NCBI RefSeq assembly: GCF_026339735.1
Contig: NZ_JAPEQG010000001.1
Span: 1,674,001 to 1,738,000, forward strand
Direction: 5' to 3'
Length of the DNA: 64,000 bases
DNA from: Streptomyces sp. NBC_01669
GTDB lineage: Bacteria > Actinomycetota > Actinomycetes > Streptomycetales > Streptomycetaceae
The notes below the pieces were generated by a model. That model had not been told where the DNA came from. It saw only the letters and a list, made by a program, of their open reading frames with translations, and did not search any database. Of this stretch, positions 1 through 7,304 are shown in pieces (within the stretch, counting starts at the first letter, position 1; each line of letters starts with the position of its first letter). The translations under genes and the position numbers were made by a program.

Positions 1-557
1 ACATTTTCGGTATCGCCATGCAGGTGCCGTTCGGCAAGGAAATGGGGTTCGCCGGCGGCATCGTGGCCACGGCCATGTCGCTCAAGGCGATCGTGAACGG
101 GACCGGCCGGGGTGTCATCGGCTGGATCTCCGACCGGTACGGGCGCCGCAACACGCTGATCATCGTCTGTGTGGTGCTGGGGTCCGCGCAGTTCGGGGTC
201 TTCTTCTCCGGCGACATCGGCTCGATGCCGTTCTTCCTGTTCTGCTCGATGGTCTCCGGCTTCGGTGGCGGCGCGATCTTCCCGCTGTTCGCGGCGATGA
301 CCGCGGACTACTTCGGTGAGAACAACAACGCCTCGAACTACGGAATGGTCTACAGCTCGAAGCTGATCTCCGGCCTGGTCGGCTCCGGTGTCGGCGCCTT
401 CGTGGTCGGTGCCTGGGGCTACGGCGGTGCCTTCGCCCTGGCGGGCAGCATCGGTCTCGGCTCGGCGGTCCTCGCGTGCTTCCTCAAGGCGCCGGGCCGG
501 TCGAGCGCCAAGCGCATCGAACCCAATCCGCATCCGATCAGCCGGGAGATCTCCTGA
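1..557 (+). CDS. OFA-family MFS transporter, C-terminal part (partial at window edge)
   Basis: The gene enters from the left edge; the reading frame is open from base 3, so the true start lies outside. The visible ~185 residues are the second half of a major facilitator: a cytoplasmic loop with the MFS signature DRYGRR (near 135-152), hydrophobic helices, the stretch GGGAIFPLFAAMTADYFGE, and a short hydrophilic tail (PGRSSAKRIEPNP). This pattern is typical of the oxalate/formate antiporter (OFA) group, which exchanges small carboxylates across the inner membrane. The actual substrate cannot be read from this part. Its stop overlaps the GTG start of a second OFA-like gene (TGATGTG), so the two were probably one transcript. 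Confidence is high for MFS and moderate for OFA. Confidence 0.85.
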   Translation, partial: IFGIAMQVPFGKEMGFAGGIVATAMSLKAIVNGTGRGVIGWISDRYGRRNTLIIVCVVLGSAQFGVFFSGDIGSMPFFLFCSMVSGFGGGAIFPLFAAMTADYFGENNNASNYGMVYSSKLISGLVGSGVGAFVVGAWGYGGAFALAGSIGLGSAVLACFLKAPGRSSAKRIEPNPHPISREIS

Positions 558-558
558 T

Positions 559-849
559 GTGACAGCGGAACCATACGTAACGGAGACCGCGTCGGCCACC
601 ACGGCGGGCGCGGGCTTCCGCGAAATCACGGACGCTCGTGGCCGCGTCCACCGCATCGGAGAGACCGACCGGCAGGTCCTCGACCGACCGCGCTGGACGA
701 TGGTGGCCCTCCCGTGGCTGGCCGTGCTGGCCATCAGCGTCTTCGAGTACCCCTTCGGCGCGGCGGAGGACACCCTGTCCTCGGCACACCACTGGACCTC
801 CTCCAACACCTTCTGGGCCCTGAGCGTCTGGATCTTCTTCCAGGCGGGG
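559..849 (+). pseudogene. Second OFA-family MFS transporter, truncated to its N-terminus
   Basis: A GTG start at 559 overlaps the previous stop. The product begins with a ~45-residue hydrophilic leader containing DARGRVHRIGETDRQVLDRP. It then enters the first transmembrane helix (WTMVALPWLAVLAISVFEY), the FGAAEDTL loop and the start of helix 2 (TFWALSVWIFFQAG), as in OFA transporters. After FFQAG, near 849, the similarity stops abruptly. The frame stays open only by chance through arginine-rich sequence and through two hairpins. An intact family member has about 430 residues, so roughly 330 are missing and the product is almost certainly non-functional. The junction lies just upstream of the hairpin at 863-885, suggesting a deletion between this gene and the end of the neighbouring minus-strand operon. 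Confidence 0.75.
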
Positions 850-862
850 CGGCCGGTCCCGG

Positions 863-885
863 TCCAGTGCCGGAGGGGCACTGGA
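863..885. terminator. Perfect 9-bp inverted repeat (hairpin)
   Basis: TCCAGTGCC and GGCACTGGA are separated by five bases. The hairpin lies immediately after the truncated MFS fragment and 19 bases before a longer terminator hairpin. It may be part of a tandem terminator, or a leftover of whatever was deleted here. Confidence 0.45.
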
Positions 886-903
886 TCCGCTGCCGTCCAA
901 GCA

Positions 904-936
904 ACGGCCCTCCCGGCGCGGTGCGGGGAGGGCCGT
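904..936. terminator. Bidirectional hairpin terminator ending the ebo-like operon
   Basis: ACGGCCCTCCC pairs perfectly with GGGAGGGCCGT across an 11-base loop. It lies about 190 bases beyond the stop of the last minus-strand gene of the operon, and also downstream of the plus-strand MFS fragment. It could therefore serve both directions. The stretch between it and 1122 shows no recognisable gene. Confidence 0.6.
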
Positions 937-1122
937 CATGCGGTTGCTCGCCAGTGCCGTGACCGGCACGGTTTGCCCCATGAGGAGCGTCACCCGGTGC
1001 GTGCGATCGCAAGGGTCGGTTTCGGCGAGCAGGACGTCGTAGAGGCGGGCGTTTGCGCTGTTCCCCGGTCGTCAGGAATTCGGGGTGAGGCGCGGCCCGC
1101 CCCTCCGATGCCGCCGATGGTT

Positions 1123-2274
1123 CTACTTGCGCAGCGCCGCCAAGTTGTCGTAACCGATCCGCGCATGGTTCAGGGACTGCGCGGGGACGGCCGAGCTCGG
1201 TGCGTTGTCCTGCTCGACCATCGGGTTGTGGTAGTTCTTCGCCCCGACGCGGCGGAAGAACGTCCGGTAGTCGATGACCCCGGTACCGAAGGGGACCATG
1301 TCGTAGCCGTTGCCACTGTTGGTGTTGACGACGCCGTCCTTGGCGTGGAACAGCGGGTAGCGCTTGGTGTTGCCGCGGACCAGCGCCGCCGGGTCGAAGA
1401 TGTTCTCCTGCTGCGATCCGTCGTGCGCCGTGTAGGTGTGGAACTTGTACTGGGCGACGTGCGCCCAGAAGATGTCCATCTCCAGCCATACGGATTTCGG
1501 GTCGGTGACCTGAAGGAAGTACTCGAGCTTGCGGGTGCCGGAGCTGCGCGTGGGGCGGCCCTGTGCGTCCAGCGGACCGCCGTCGAGCAGGAAGCCGTAG
1601 GCCGCGTCGTGGTTGTGGGTGTACAGCTTGAGGCCCGCACCCTGAGCGATCTGTCCCAACGTGTTCCACTTGTCGGCGGCCACGTCCCAGTCGGCACGGT
1701 AGGCACTGCCGGTGGGGTCGCCACCGGTGCCCATGTGTTCCATGCCGAGGATGTTCGCTATCTCGAGGTGAAGCTTGAACCGGTCCAGGTCGCTCTGGTT
1801 CAGCGGCCAGGACGACGGGATGAAGCCGTGGTTGCCCTGGGCGCGCAGACCGTACTCGTCCAGCCACGAGCGCAGCAGCTTCGCGCCTTCCACCGATTCG
1901 AGGTTGTTTCCACCGGGTGCGTTGGCGTGCTGGCCGTACCCGGCGAACTCGACCTGCTTGTAGCCGTAGCGGGCCAGCTCCCCGAAGACCTCACGGAAGC
2001 CCGAGGGAAGGTCGGTGCTGAGCGGATCCCGGCCCGTGGCGTCGCGCACGGTGTACAGGATGATTCCTCGCCTGTCCGCCGGGACCAGAGCCAGGCCGAC
2101 GCCCTGACCCTGGTCGGGGACGGGCTGGGCGAGGGCCGGCGACGCGCCGAAGGCGGGTGCGGCGATGGCCGCTGCCGCAGCGGCCGTGCAGGTGCTCAGA
2201 AAGCGGCGGCGGCTGACGCCGAGGCTGCGGCGCAGGGCGCCGTCCGTTCCGGATTCGTCGTTGTACGCGGTCAC
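1123..2274 (-). CDS. Tat-exported sugar phosphate isomerase/epimerase-like TIM-barrel protein
   Basis: The 383-residue product begins at a GTG (2274) preceded by GAGAAAGAGAGAG; the in-frame ATG further upstream has no ribosome site. The N-terminus carries a twin-arginine signal (SRRRFLSTCTAAAAAAIA followed by APAFGASPALA), so the enzyme acts outside the membrane. The mature part has the AP-endonuclease-2/xylose-isomerase TIM-barrel style: GFREVFGELARYGYKQVEFAGYG near the start, then NHGFIPSS, YTHNHDAAYGF, LEMDIFWAH and FHAKDG as likely metal and substrate loops. It is the last gene of the ebo-like operon, 49 bases after the phosphodiesterase gene, and is followed by a strong hairpin. The substrate is unknown; a secreted keto-sugar or cyclitol epimerase/lyase is plausible. 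Confidence is high for fold and export, low for reaction. Confidence 0.85.
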   Translation of the reverse strand: MTAYNDESGTDGALRRSLGVSRRRFLSTCTAAAAAAIAAPAFGASPALAQPVPDQGQGVGLALVPADRRGIILYTVRDATGRDPLSTDLPSGFREVFGELARYGYKQVEFAGYGQHANAPGGNNLESVEGAKLLRSWLDEYGLRAQGNHGFIPSSWPLNQSDLDRFKLHLEIANILGMEHMGTGGDPTGSAYRADWDVAADKWNTLGQIAQGAGLKLYTHNHDAAYGFLLDGGPLDAQGRPTRSSGTRKLEYFLQVTDPKSVWLEMDIFWAHVAQYKFHTYTAHDGSQQENIFDPAALVRGNTKRYPLFHAKDGVVNTNSGNGYDMVPFGTGVIDYRTFFRRVGAKNYHNPMVEQDNAPSSAVPAQSLNHARIGYDNLAALRK

Positions 2275-2323
2275 GGTCTCTCTCTTTCTCGAAGATGCTC
2301 GAAACGCTGTGCATGGACCGATC

Positions 2324-3733
2324 TCATGCGAGGCCGGCAAGCGTGAGGAGCAAGGACTTCACTTCGGTGGCCCGGACGGGTCCGGTGAACGCGTGGGGGG
2401 TGGAGCAGAGGATGAGCGGACCTTCTTCGTCGCTCGTGGGGAGGCGGCCGTGGCTGCCGCGAATGGGTGACGGGTCGAGGGGCACGACCGCCATGCGGTA
2501 GCGCATGCCGAGTTTCTTGCGGGCCACGGCGGTGGCCGCCTTCACCCGGACGTACGGGTCCTGGGGGTCCAGGAAGAGTTCGACCGGGTCGTAACCGGGT
2601 TTGCGATGGATCTCGACGAGCTGCGCGAAGTCGGGGGCGCGCGCGTCGTCGAGCCAGTAGTAGTACGTGAACCAGGCATCCGGGTCGGCGACGGCGACAA
2701 GCTCGCCGGAGCGCGGGTGGTCGAGGCCGTGGGCTTTCTTGCCCTCGTCGTCGAGGAGCTGTTCGATGCCCTGGACGTCCTGGAGCGCTTCACGGGTCGC
2801 ATCGAGATCCTCGGGACGGCGTACGTAGATGTGGGCGAGTTGGTGGTCGGCGACGGCGAAGGCACGGGAGGCCATCGGGTCCAGGTACTCCATGCCATCC
2901 TGGGTGTGGACCTCCAGCAGGCCGGCGCGGCGCAGTGCCCGGTTGATGTCGACCGGGCGGTCGACACGGGTGATGCCGTACTCGGAAAGCGCGACGACGG
3001 TGCGCCCCTCGCGGCGGGCGTCGTCGAGCAGCGGGGCCATGGCCCGGTCGAGCTCGGCCGCCGCCCGGTACGCGCGGGGGTCGTCGGGCCCGTAGCGCTG
3101 CAGGTCGTAGTCGAGGTGCGGCAGGTAGCACAGGGCCAGGTCGGGGTGGCGGGTGTCCAGGATGTGCCGGGTCGCGTCGATGATCCACTGCGAGGATACG
3201 AGGTCGGCGCCGGGTCCCCAGAAGTGGAAGAGCGGGAAGGTGCCGAGCTTTTCGGTGAGTTCGTCGTGGAGGGCGGGCGGCCGGGTGTAGCAGTCGGGTT
3301 CCTTGCGGCCGTCGGCGTAGTAGACGGGACGCGGGGTCACGGTGATGTCGGTGTCGGCGCCCATCGCGTACCACCAGCAGATGTTGGCGACGGTGTAGCC
3401 GGGGTGGACCCGGCGGGCGGCGTCCCAGAGCTTGTCCCCGGCGACGAGGCCGTTGTGCTGGCGCCAGAGGAGGACGTCGCCGAGCTCGCGGAAGTACCAG
3501 CCGTTGGCGACGATGCCGTGTTCGGCGGGGGTGGTGCCGGTGAGGAAGGTGGACTGGGCGGCGCAGGTGACGGCGGGCAGCACGGTGCCGAGGGGGGCGT
3601 GGGTGCCGGACTCGCCGAGGGATGCGAGGTGCGGCATGTGGTCGAGGAGCCGGGGGGTGAGGCCGACGACGTCGAGGACGAGGAGGGGGGTGGGGGCGCC
3701 GGTGGGGGACGTGCCCGTTTCGACGGCTGTCAC
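2324..3733 (-). CDS. eboF: EboF-like alkaline phosphatase / nucleotide pyrophosphatase family protein
   Basis: The 469-residue product starts at GTG 3733, whose GTGA overlaps the stop of eboE, indicating translational coupling. Near the N-terminus LLVLDVVGLTPRLLDHMP provides the metal Asp, and PAVTCAAQSTFLTGTTPAEHG carries the Thr-type nucleophile of the nucleotide pyrophosphatase/phosphodiesterase family. Later CYLPHLDYDLQRYGP, ALSEYGITRVD and DHQLAHIYV supply further metal ligands. No signal peptide is visible, so it is probably cytoplasmic. In the ebo/edb operons of cyanobacteria and pseudomonads a protein of this family is the last member (EboF); hydrolysis of a phosphodiester or phosphate on the transported metabolite is the usual inference. 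Here it sits directly after eboE, as expected. The substrate is unproven. Confidence 0.82.
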   Translation of the reverse strand: MTAVETGTSPTGAPTPLLVLDVVGLTPRLLDHMPHLASLGESGTHAPLGTVLPAVTCAAQSTFLTGTTPAEHGIVANGWYFRELGDVLLWRQHNGLVAGDKLWDAARRVHPGYTVANICWWYAMGADTDITVTPRPVYYADGRKEPDCYTRPPALHDELTEKLGTFPLFHFWGPGADLVSSQWIIDATRHILDTRHPDLALCYLPHLDYDLQRYGPDDPRAYRAAAELDRAMAPLLDDARREGRTVVALSEYGITRVDRPVDINRALRRAGLLEVHTQDGMEYLDPMASRAFAVADHQLAHIYVRRPEDLDATREALQDVQGIEQLLDDEGKKAHGLDHPRSGELVAVADPDAWFTYYYWLDDARAPDFAQLVEIHRKPGYDPVELFLDPQDPYVRVKAATAVARKKLGMRYRMAVVPLDPSPIRGSHGRLPTSDEEGPLILCSTPHAFTGPVRATEVKSLLLTLAGLA

Positions 3734-4905
3734 GGGAGCTCCTTGAGGCCGAGGTCGACCAGGAGGTCGCGGGCGAGGATGAGTTCGGCGGCGATGCCGT
3801 CGGCGAGCTGGGGCCGGCTGCGGGGGCGCAGCTCGGCGGGGAGCGCCTGCCAGGTGTACGTCTCGACCTCCAGGTGACGGGTCAGCGGCCGGGCTCCGCC
3901 GACCAGGCGGGTCAGCGTGGACTGGAGCACCGGGAGGGTTGAGGTGAGCGGTGGCGCGGGAGGTGCGTGCAGCGGGACGTGGAAGTGGGCGCGCCACGGG
4001 GTGCCGTCGGGCAGTGCCTGGCCGGTGACCGCCTCGTCGAGGTCGTCGGTGCCACGCAGTCCGTGCGTGGTCCGGGTGCGGGTCTGGTGGAGGAAGCGGG
4101 GTTCGGCGAAGGCCGCGAGCGCGGTGCGCACTTCGGGGAGGTGCGGGTGTTCGGCGTGGAGTGCGGCGGAGAGCTGGCACTTGGCGACCTGGACGCCGGC
4201 TGCGGCGAGTGCCTCGAGGGCGGTGTCCGGGTCCTCGAAGGAGGTGGCGAGATGGCAGGTGTCGATGCAGATGCCGATGCGGTCGTGCCCGACGGCGGTG
4301 AGCGGTGCGATGGCGTCGGCAGTGGTCTCGACCGTGCAGCCCGGTTCGGGTTCGAGACCGATCCGGATGGACTTGCCGGTCAGCTCGGCGAGGACGTCGA
4401 GCCGTTCGGCGAGGGTGCTGAGGGCGGTGTGCGCGGTGCGGGCGGCTTCCGGGTCGCCGGTGTACGGGGTGCGCCAGGCGATCGGGAGGGTGGAGATGGT
4501 GCCTTCCGTGACGTCGTCCGGGAGCAGGATGGCGAGCAGCCGGGCGAGATCGGTGGTGTGGGCGAGGCGTTCGGCGTCCGTCCAGTCCGGCTTGTACACC
4601 CGGTACTTGACCTCTTCGGCGCCGAATCCTTCGTACGGGAAGCCGTTCAGGGTGACGACTTCGAGGCCGCGGCGGTCGAGTTCGGCGCGCAGGGAGCGCA
4701 GTTGCCCGGGGTCGTTGATCAGGGTGTTCGCGGCGTCCTTGGCGAGCCAGAGGCCGATGCCGAGGCGATCGCGGCCGAGGCGTTTGCGGACTGGTTCGCA
4801 GTGGTCGCGCAGTTGGGCGCGGACACCGTCCAGGGTTTCGGCGGGGTGGACGTTGGTGCAGTAGGCGAGGTGGACGGTGGATCCGTCGGGGTGGCGGAAG
4901 CGCAT
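3730..4905 (-). CDS. eboE: Metabolite traffic protein EboE (TIM-barrel isomerase-like)
   Basis: I chose ATG 4905 because GGGGAG lies six bases upstream; the in-frame GTG at 4923 has no ribosome site and would run into the preceding gene. The 391 residues start MRFRHPDGSTVHLAYCTNVHPAETLDGV and continue with LGIGLWLAKDAAN, TLNGFPYEGF, VKYRVYKPDW, IGLEPEPGCT, GICIDTCHLATSFEDP and HFHVPLHAPP. The opening HLAYCTNVHPAE and the TIM-barrel ligands (LEPEP, DTCHL, HFH) are characteristic of EboE. In cyanobacterial scytonemin clusters the Ebo proteins are needed to get a monomer precursor across the membrane, but the chemistry of EboE itself is not settled. The gene lies between the TatD-like eboB and eboF and is coupled to both. 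Confidence 0.88.
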   Translation of the reverse strand: MRFRHPDGSTVHLAYCTNVHPAETLDGVRAQLRDHCEPVRKRLGRDRLGIGLWLAKDAANTLINDPGQLRSLRAELDRRGLEVVTLNGFPYEGFGAEEVKYRVYKPDWTDAERLAHTTDLARLLAILLPDDVTEGTISTLPIAWRTPYTGDPEAARTAHTALSTLAERLDVLAELTGKSIRIGLEPEPGCTVETTADAIAPLTAVGHDRIGICIDTCHLATSFEDPDTALEALAAAGVQVAKCQLSAALHAEHPHLPEVRTALAAFAEPRFLHQTRTRTTHGLRGTDDLDEAVTGQALPDGTPWRAHFHVPLHAPPAPPLTSTLPVLQSTLTRLVGGARPLTRHLEVETYTWQALPAELRPRSRPQLADGIAAELILARDLLVDLGLKELP

Positions 4906-4909
4906 CGGG

Positions 4910-5758
4910 TCACTCCCCGCCACGGAGGATGGAGTTCCCCTCGTGGAGTGGATCGGGGGTGGCGAGGTCGAGTTGCAGGCGGCCGCTCTGGCCGTAGAAG
5001 GCGACGGGGTTGCGCCAGAGCACCTGGTCGACGTCGTCGTCGCTGAACCCCGCGGCGAGCATGGCGTCGCCGACCTTCCGGGTCTTGAGGGGGTCGCTCC
5101 TGCCCCAGTCGGCGGCCGAGTTGACCAGGACCTTCTCGGTGCCGTGGGTCCTGAGGATCGCGATCATGCGATCCTCGTCCATCTTGGTGTCGGGGTAGAT
5201 GGAGAAGCCGGCCCAGCAGCCGCTGTCCATGGCGTCCTTCACGGTCGTCTCGTTGAGGTGATCGAGCAGGACCCGCTCCGGGGGGAGGTGGGATTCGCGG
5301 ATCACGTCGACGGTGCGGTGCAGACCACCGAGCTTGTCACGGTGCGGGGTGTGGACGAGGGCGGGCAGCCCGTGGTCGGCGGCGAGCTGCAGCTGGGCGG
5401 CGAGGGCGGTGTCCTCGGCGGGGGTCATGGAGTCGTAGCCGATCTCGCCGACGGCAACGACGGAGTCCTTGACGAGATACCGGGGCAGGGCGTCCAGGAC
5501 GGGGGTGCAGCGGGGGTCGTTCGCCTCTTTGGGGTTGAGGGCGAGCGTGCAGTGGTGGGCGATGCCGTACTGGGCGGCGCGGAAGGGTTCCCACCCGAGC
5601 AGGGCGTCGAAGTAGTCGAAGAAGCTGGCGGGCGAGGTGCGGGGCTGGCCGAGCCAGAAGGAGGGTTCGACGAGGGCACGGACACCTGCGTCGTACATCG
5701 CCTGGTAGTCGTCCGTGGTGCGGGAGGTCATATGGATGTGGGGGTCGAAGATGCGCAT
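4910..5758 (-). CDS. eboB: TatD-like metal-dependent hydrolase EboB
   Basis: A 282-residue amidohydrolase-fold protein starting at ATG 5758, which overlaps the eboA stop (ATGA). Visible metal ligands are the N-terminal HxH in FDPHIHMTSR, VGEIGYD, LVHTPHRD, LLDHLNET and the terminal Asp in NSAADWG, in the order expected for TatD hydrolases. LGWEPFRAAQYGI and LALNPKEAND are features of the ebo-associated subgroup. It is probably cytoplasmic, since it has neither signal peptide nor membrane segment. In the ebo operon family this protein is the second core component; its substrate is unknown. It is followed after four bases by eboE. Confidence 0.87.
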   Translation of the reverse strand: MRIFDPHIHMTSRTTDDYQAMYDAGVRALVEPSFWLGQPRTSPASFFDYFDALLGWEPFRAAQYGIAHHCTLALNPKEANDPRCTPVLDALPRYLVKDSVVAVGEIGYDSMTPAEDTALAAQLQLAADHGLPALVHTPHRDKLGGLHRTVDVIRESHLPPERVLLDHLNETTVKDAMDSGCWAGFSIYPDTKMDEDRMIAILRTHGTEKVLVNSAADWGRSDPLKTRKVGDAMLAAGFSDDDVDQVLWRNPVAFYGQSGRLQLDLATPDPLHEGNSILRGGE

Positions 5759-6432
5759 CAGAAATCCTCCGTGGGGGCGGCTGGTGCGGGTGCCGTGAGG
5801 CTGAGGACGTGACGCAGGTCGCCGGGGACGGCGCGGCCGGCGGCGGTGCGTTCGGCTGCGAAGTCGCCCAGCATGCGGGCGAGTTCCGCGTCGCCGCGGG
5901 CGCGGTGGGCCAGTTCGTCGACGGCCTCGACGGGGACGCCGGTGAAGAGGCACTTGAGGACGGCGTGGCGCCAGTGGTGCGTGTCGAGATGGGCGGCGGC
6001 GTACGGACCGACGGCGGCGGCGACCAGCCGGGTGTCGTTGGTGCGCAGGGCGTCCTCGACGAGGTGGAGGGCGGTGGGGCCGAGCTCCAGCCGGTGGAGC
6101 GTGAGGAGGACGGCGCGCCGCTCGGCGGCGGTGCCCTGTTCGTAGAGCCTGGTCACGGCGGGGAGGTCGGCGCGGACTTCGAGGAGCAGCAGGGCGCGTA
6201 CGGAGTCGGCGTGCTCCAGTCCGCAGTGCCGGCCTGCCGCGGCGAACCGCAGCTCCCACGGGGGTACGGCGTACGGGCCTGCGGGTGCGGTGTCCTCGTG
6301 GTCGGCGGCGTGCGCGGCCTCGGCGAGGGCCTCGTCGAGCCAGGCGCGTGCGGCGCCGCCGAGCTGGGTGTCGAGTTGCCCACGGGTCAGCAGCGGGGGC
6401 GTCTGCGGCGAGGCCGGCGGGGTCATCGGCAT
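5758..6432 (-). CDS. eboA: EboA domain-containing protein
   Basis: A 224-residue, Ala/Leu-rich, mostly helical protein with no catalytic signature. ATG 6432 is preferred because AAGGGAG lies seven bases upstream; ATG 6426, which forms an ATGA overlap with the previous stop, is the alternative. Diagnostic pieces are WELRFAAAGRHCGLEHAD, YEQGTAAERRAVLLTLHRLEL, DALRTNDTRLVAAAVGPYAAAHLD and HHWRHAVLKCLFTGVPVEAVDEL. These match the conserved EboA core, where the block after 'LDTHHWRHAVLKCLF' is the best mark. HEAT-like helical repeats are likely. The role in the Ebo system is unknown; a scaffold is an inference from the helical composition. Confidence 0.85.
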   Translation of the reverse strand: MPMTPPASPQTPPLLTRGQLDTQLGGAARAWLDEALAEAAHAADHEDTAPAGPYAVPPWELRFAAAGRHCGLEHADSVRALLLLEVRADLPAVTRLYEQGTAAERRAVLLTLHRLELGPTALHLVEDALRTNDTRLVAAAVGPYAAAHLDTHHWRHAVLKCLFTGVPVEAVDELAHRARGDAELARMLGDFAAERTAAGRAVPGDLRHVLSLTAPAPAAPTEDF

Positions 6433-7304
6433 GACGTCGCTCCCTTCGGGAGTCTCGACGGGATGCGGGAGCGGAGGAAGTCGAGGGAGCTGCGGGCGAG
6501 TTCGGGGCCGGCGTGGGAGTGGCGGGGCAGTTCGACCACGGTGAGGCCGCCGTATCCGGTGTCGCCGAGCGTGTCGAGCGCTTCGAGGACGGGCGGGAAG
6601 TCGATCTCGCCGTCGCCGAACGGCAGATGCTCATGGATGCCCCGGCGCATGTCCTCGATCTGGACGTGGCGCAGCCAGGGTGCGGCGTCCCGGACGCAGT
6701 CCGCGGGTGAGGAGGGCTCCAGGCACTGACAGTGGCCGATGTCGAGGGTGAGCCCGAGTGGTTCGGGGTCGCCGCTGAGGAGGCGCAGGTGGTGGAAGTC
6801 GGAGAGATCGGCAAGGAGATGCCCGGGTTCGGGCTCGATGGCGAGCGGGACGCCGGTGCGGTCTGCGGCCACGAGCACCGGGGCCAGGGCATCGGTCAGC
6901 CGCTGCCAGGCCGTGTCGGGCGTGGTGTGGGGTGGGGTGATGCCGCTGAAGCAGTGCACGGCGTGGGCGCCCAGGTCGGCGGCGACTTCGACGGCCCGGA
7001 CCAGGAGCCGGGTGCGGGCGGCGCGGGCCTCCGGGTCCGGGTCGAGGAGGGACGGGCCGTGCTTGCGGCGCGGGTCGAGTACATAGCGGGCACCGGTCTC
7101 GACAGTGACACCCAGCCCGAGCTGTTCGAGTCTCTGCGCCACGCGGCGGGTGCGGGCGGCGAGGTCCGGGGCGAGCGGGTCGAGGTGCATGTGGTCGAGG
7201 GTGAGGCCGACGCCGTCGTACCCGAGGCCCGCGAGAAGCGCGAGCGCGTCGTCGAGGCGGAGGTCGGTGAGCCCGTTGGTGCCGTAGCCGAGGCGGATGG
7301 TCAT
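6423..7304 (-). CDS. Sugar phosphate isomerase/epimerase-like TIM-barrel protein
   Basis: The 293-residue product starts at ATG 7304, overlapping the prenyltransferase stop (ATGA). It is an AP-endonuclease-2-type barrel: IRLGYGTNGLTDLRLDDALALLAGLGYDGVGL at the N-terminus, then VHCFSGITPP, LAIEPEPGHLL (Glu ligand), TLDIGHCQCLEPS (Asp/His ligands), HVQIEDMRRG and GDGEIDFPPVL near the end. The order Glu, Asp-x-x-His, His, Glu is the usual metal set. No signal peptide. Its position between UbiA-type prenyltransferase and eboA makes it part of the same pathway. It probably isomerises or epimerises the cyclitol or sugar head group, but this is inference from context. Confidence 0.83.
   Translation of the reverse strand: MTIRLGYGTNGLTDLRLDDALALLAGLGYDGVGLTLDHMHLDPLAPDLAARTRRVAQRLEQLGLGVTVETGARYVLDPRRKHGPSLLDPDPEARAARTRLLVRAVEVAADLGAHAVHCFSGITPPHTTPDTAWQRLTDALAPVLVAADRTGVPLAIEPEPGHLLADLSDFHHLRLLSGDPEPLGLTLDIGHCQCLEPSSPADCVRDAAPWLRHVQIEDMRRGIHEHLPFGDGEIDFPPVLEALDTLGDTGYGGLTVVELPRHSHAGPELARSSLDFLRSRIPSRLPKGATSCR

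Noticed and set aside
388..2346. A 652-codon plus-strand open frame covering the truncated MFS and continuing across the isomerase gene
   Set aside because: Only the first ~97 codons from 559 have transporter character. The rest is antisense to the isomerase gene, Arg/Val-rich, and crosses two hairpins.
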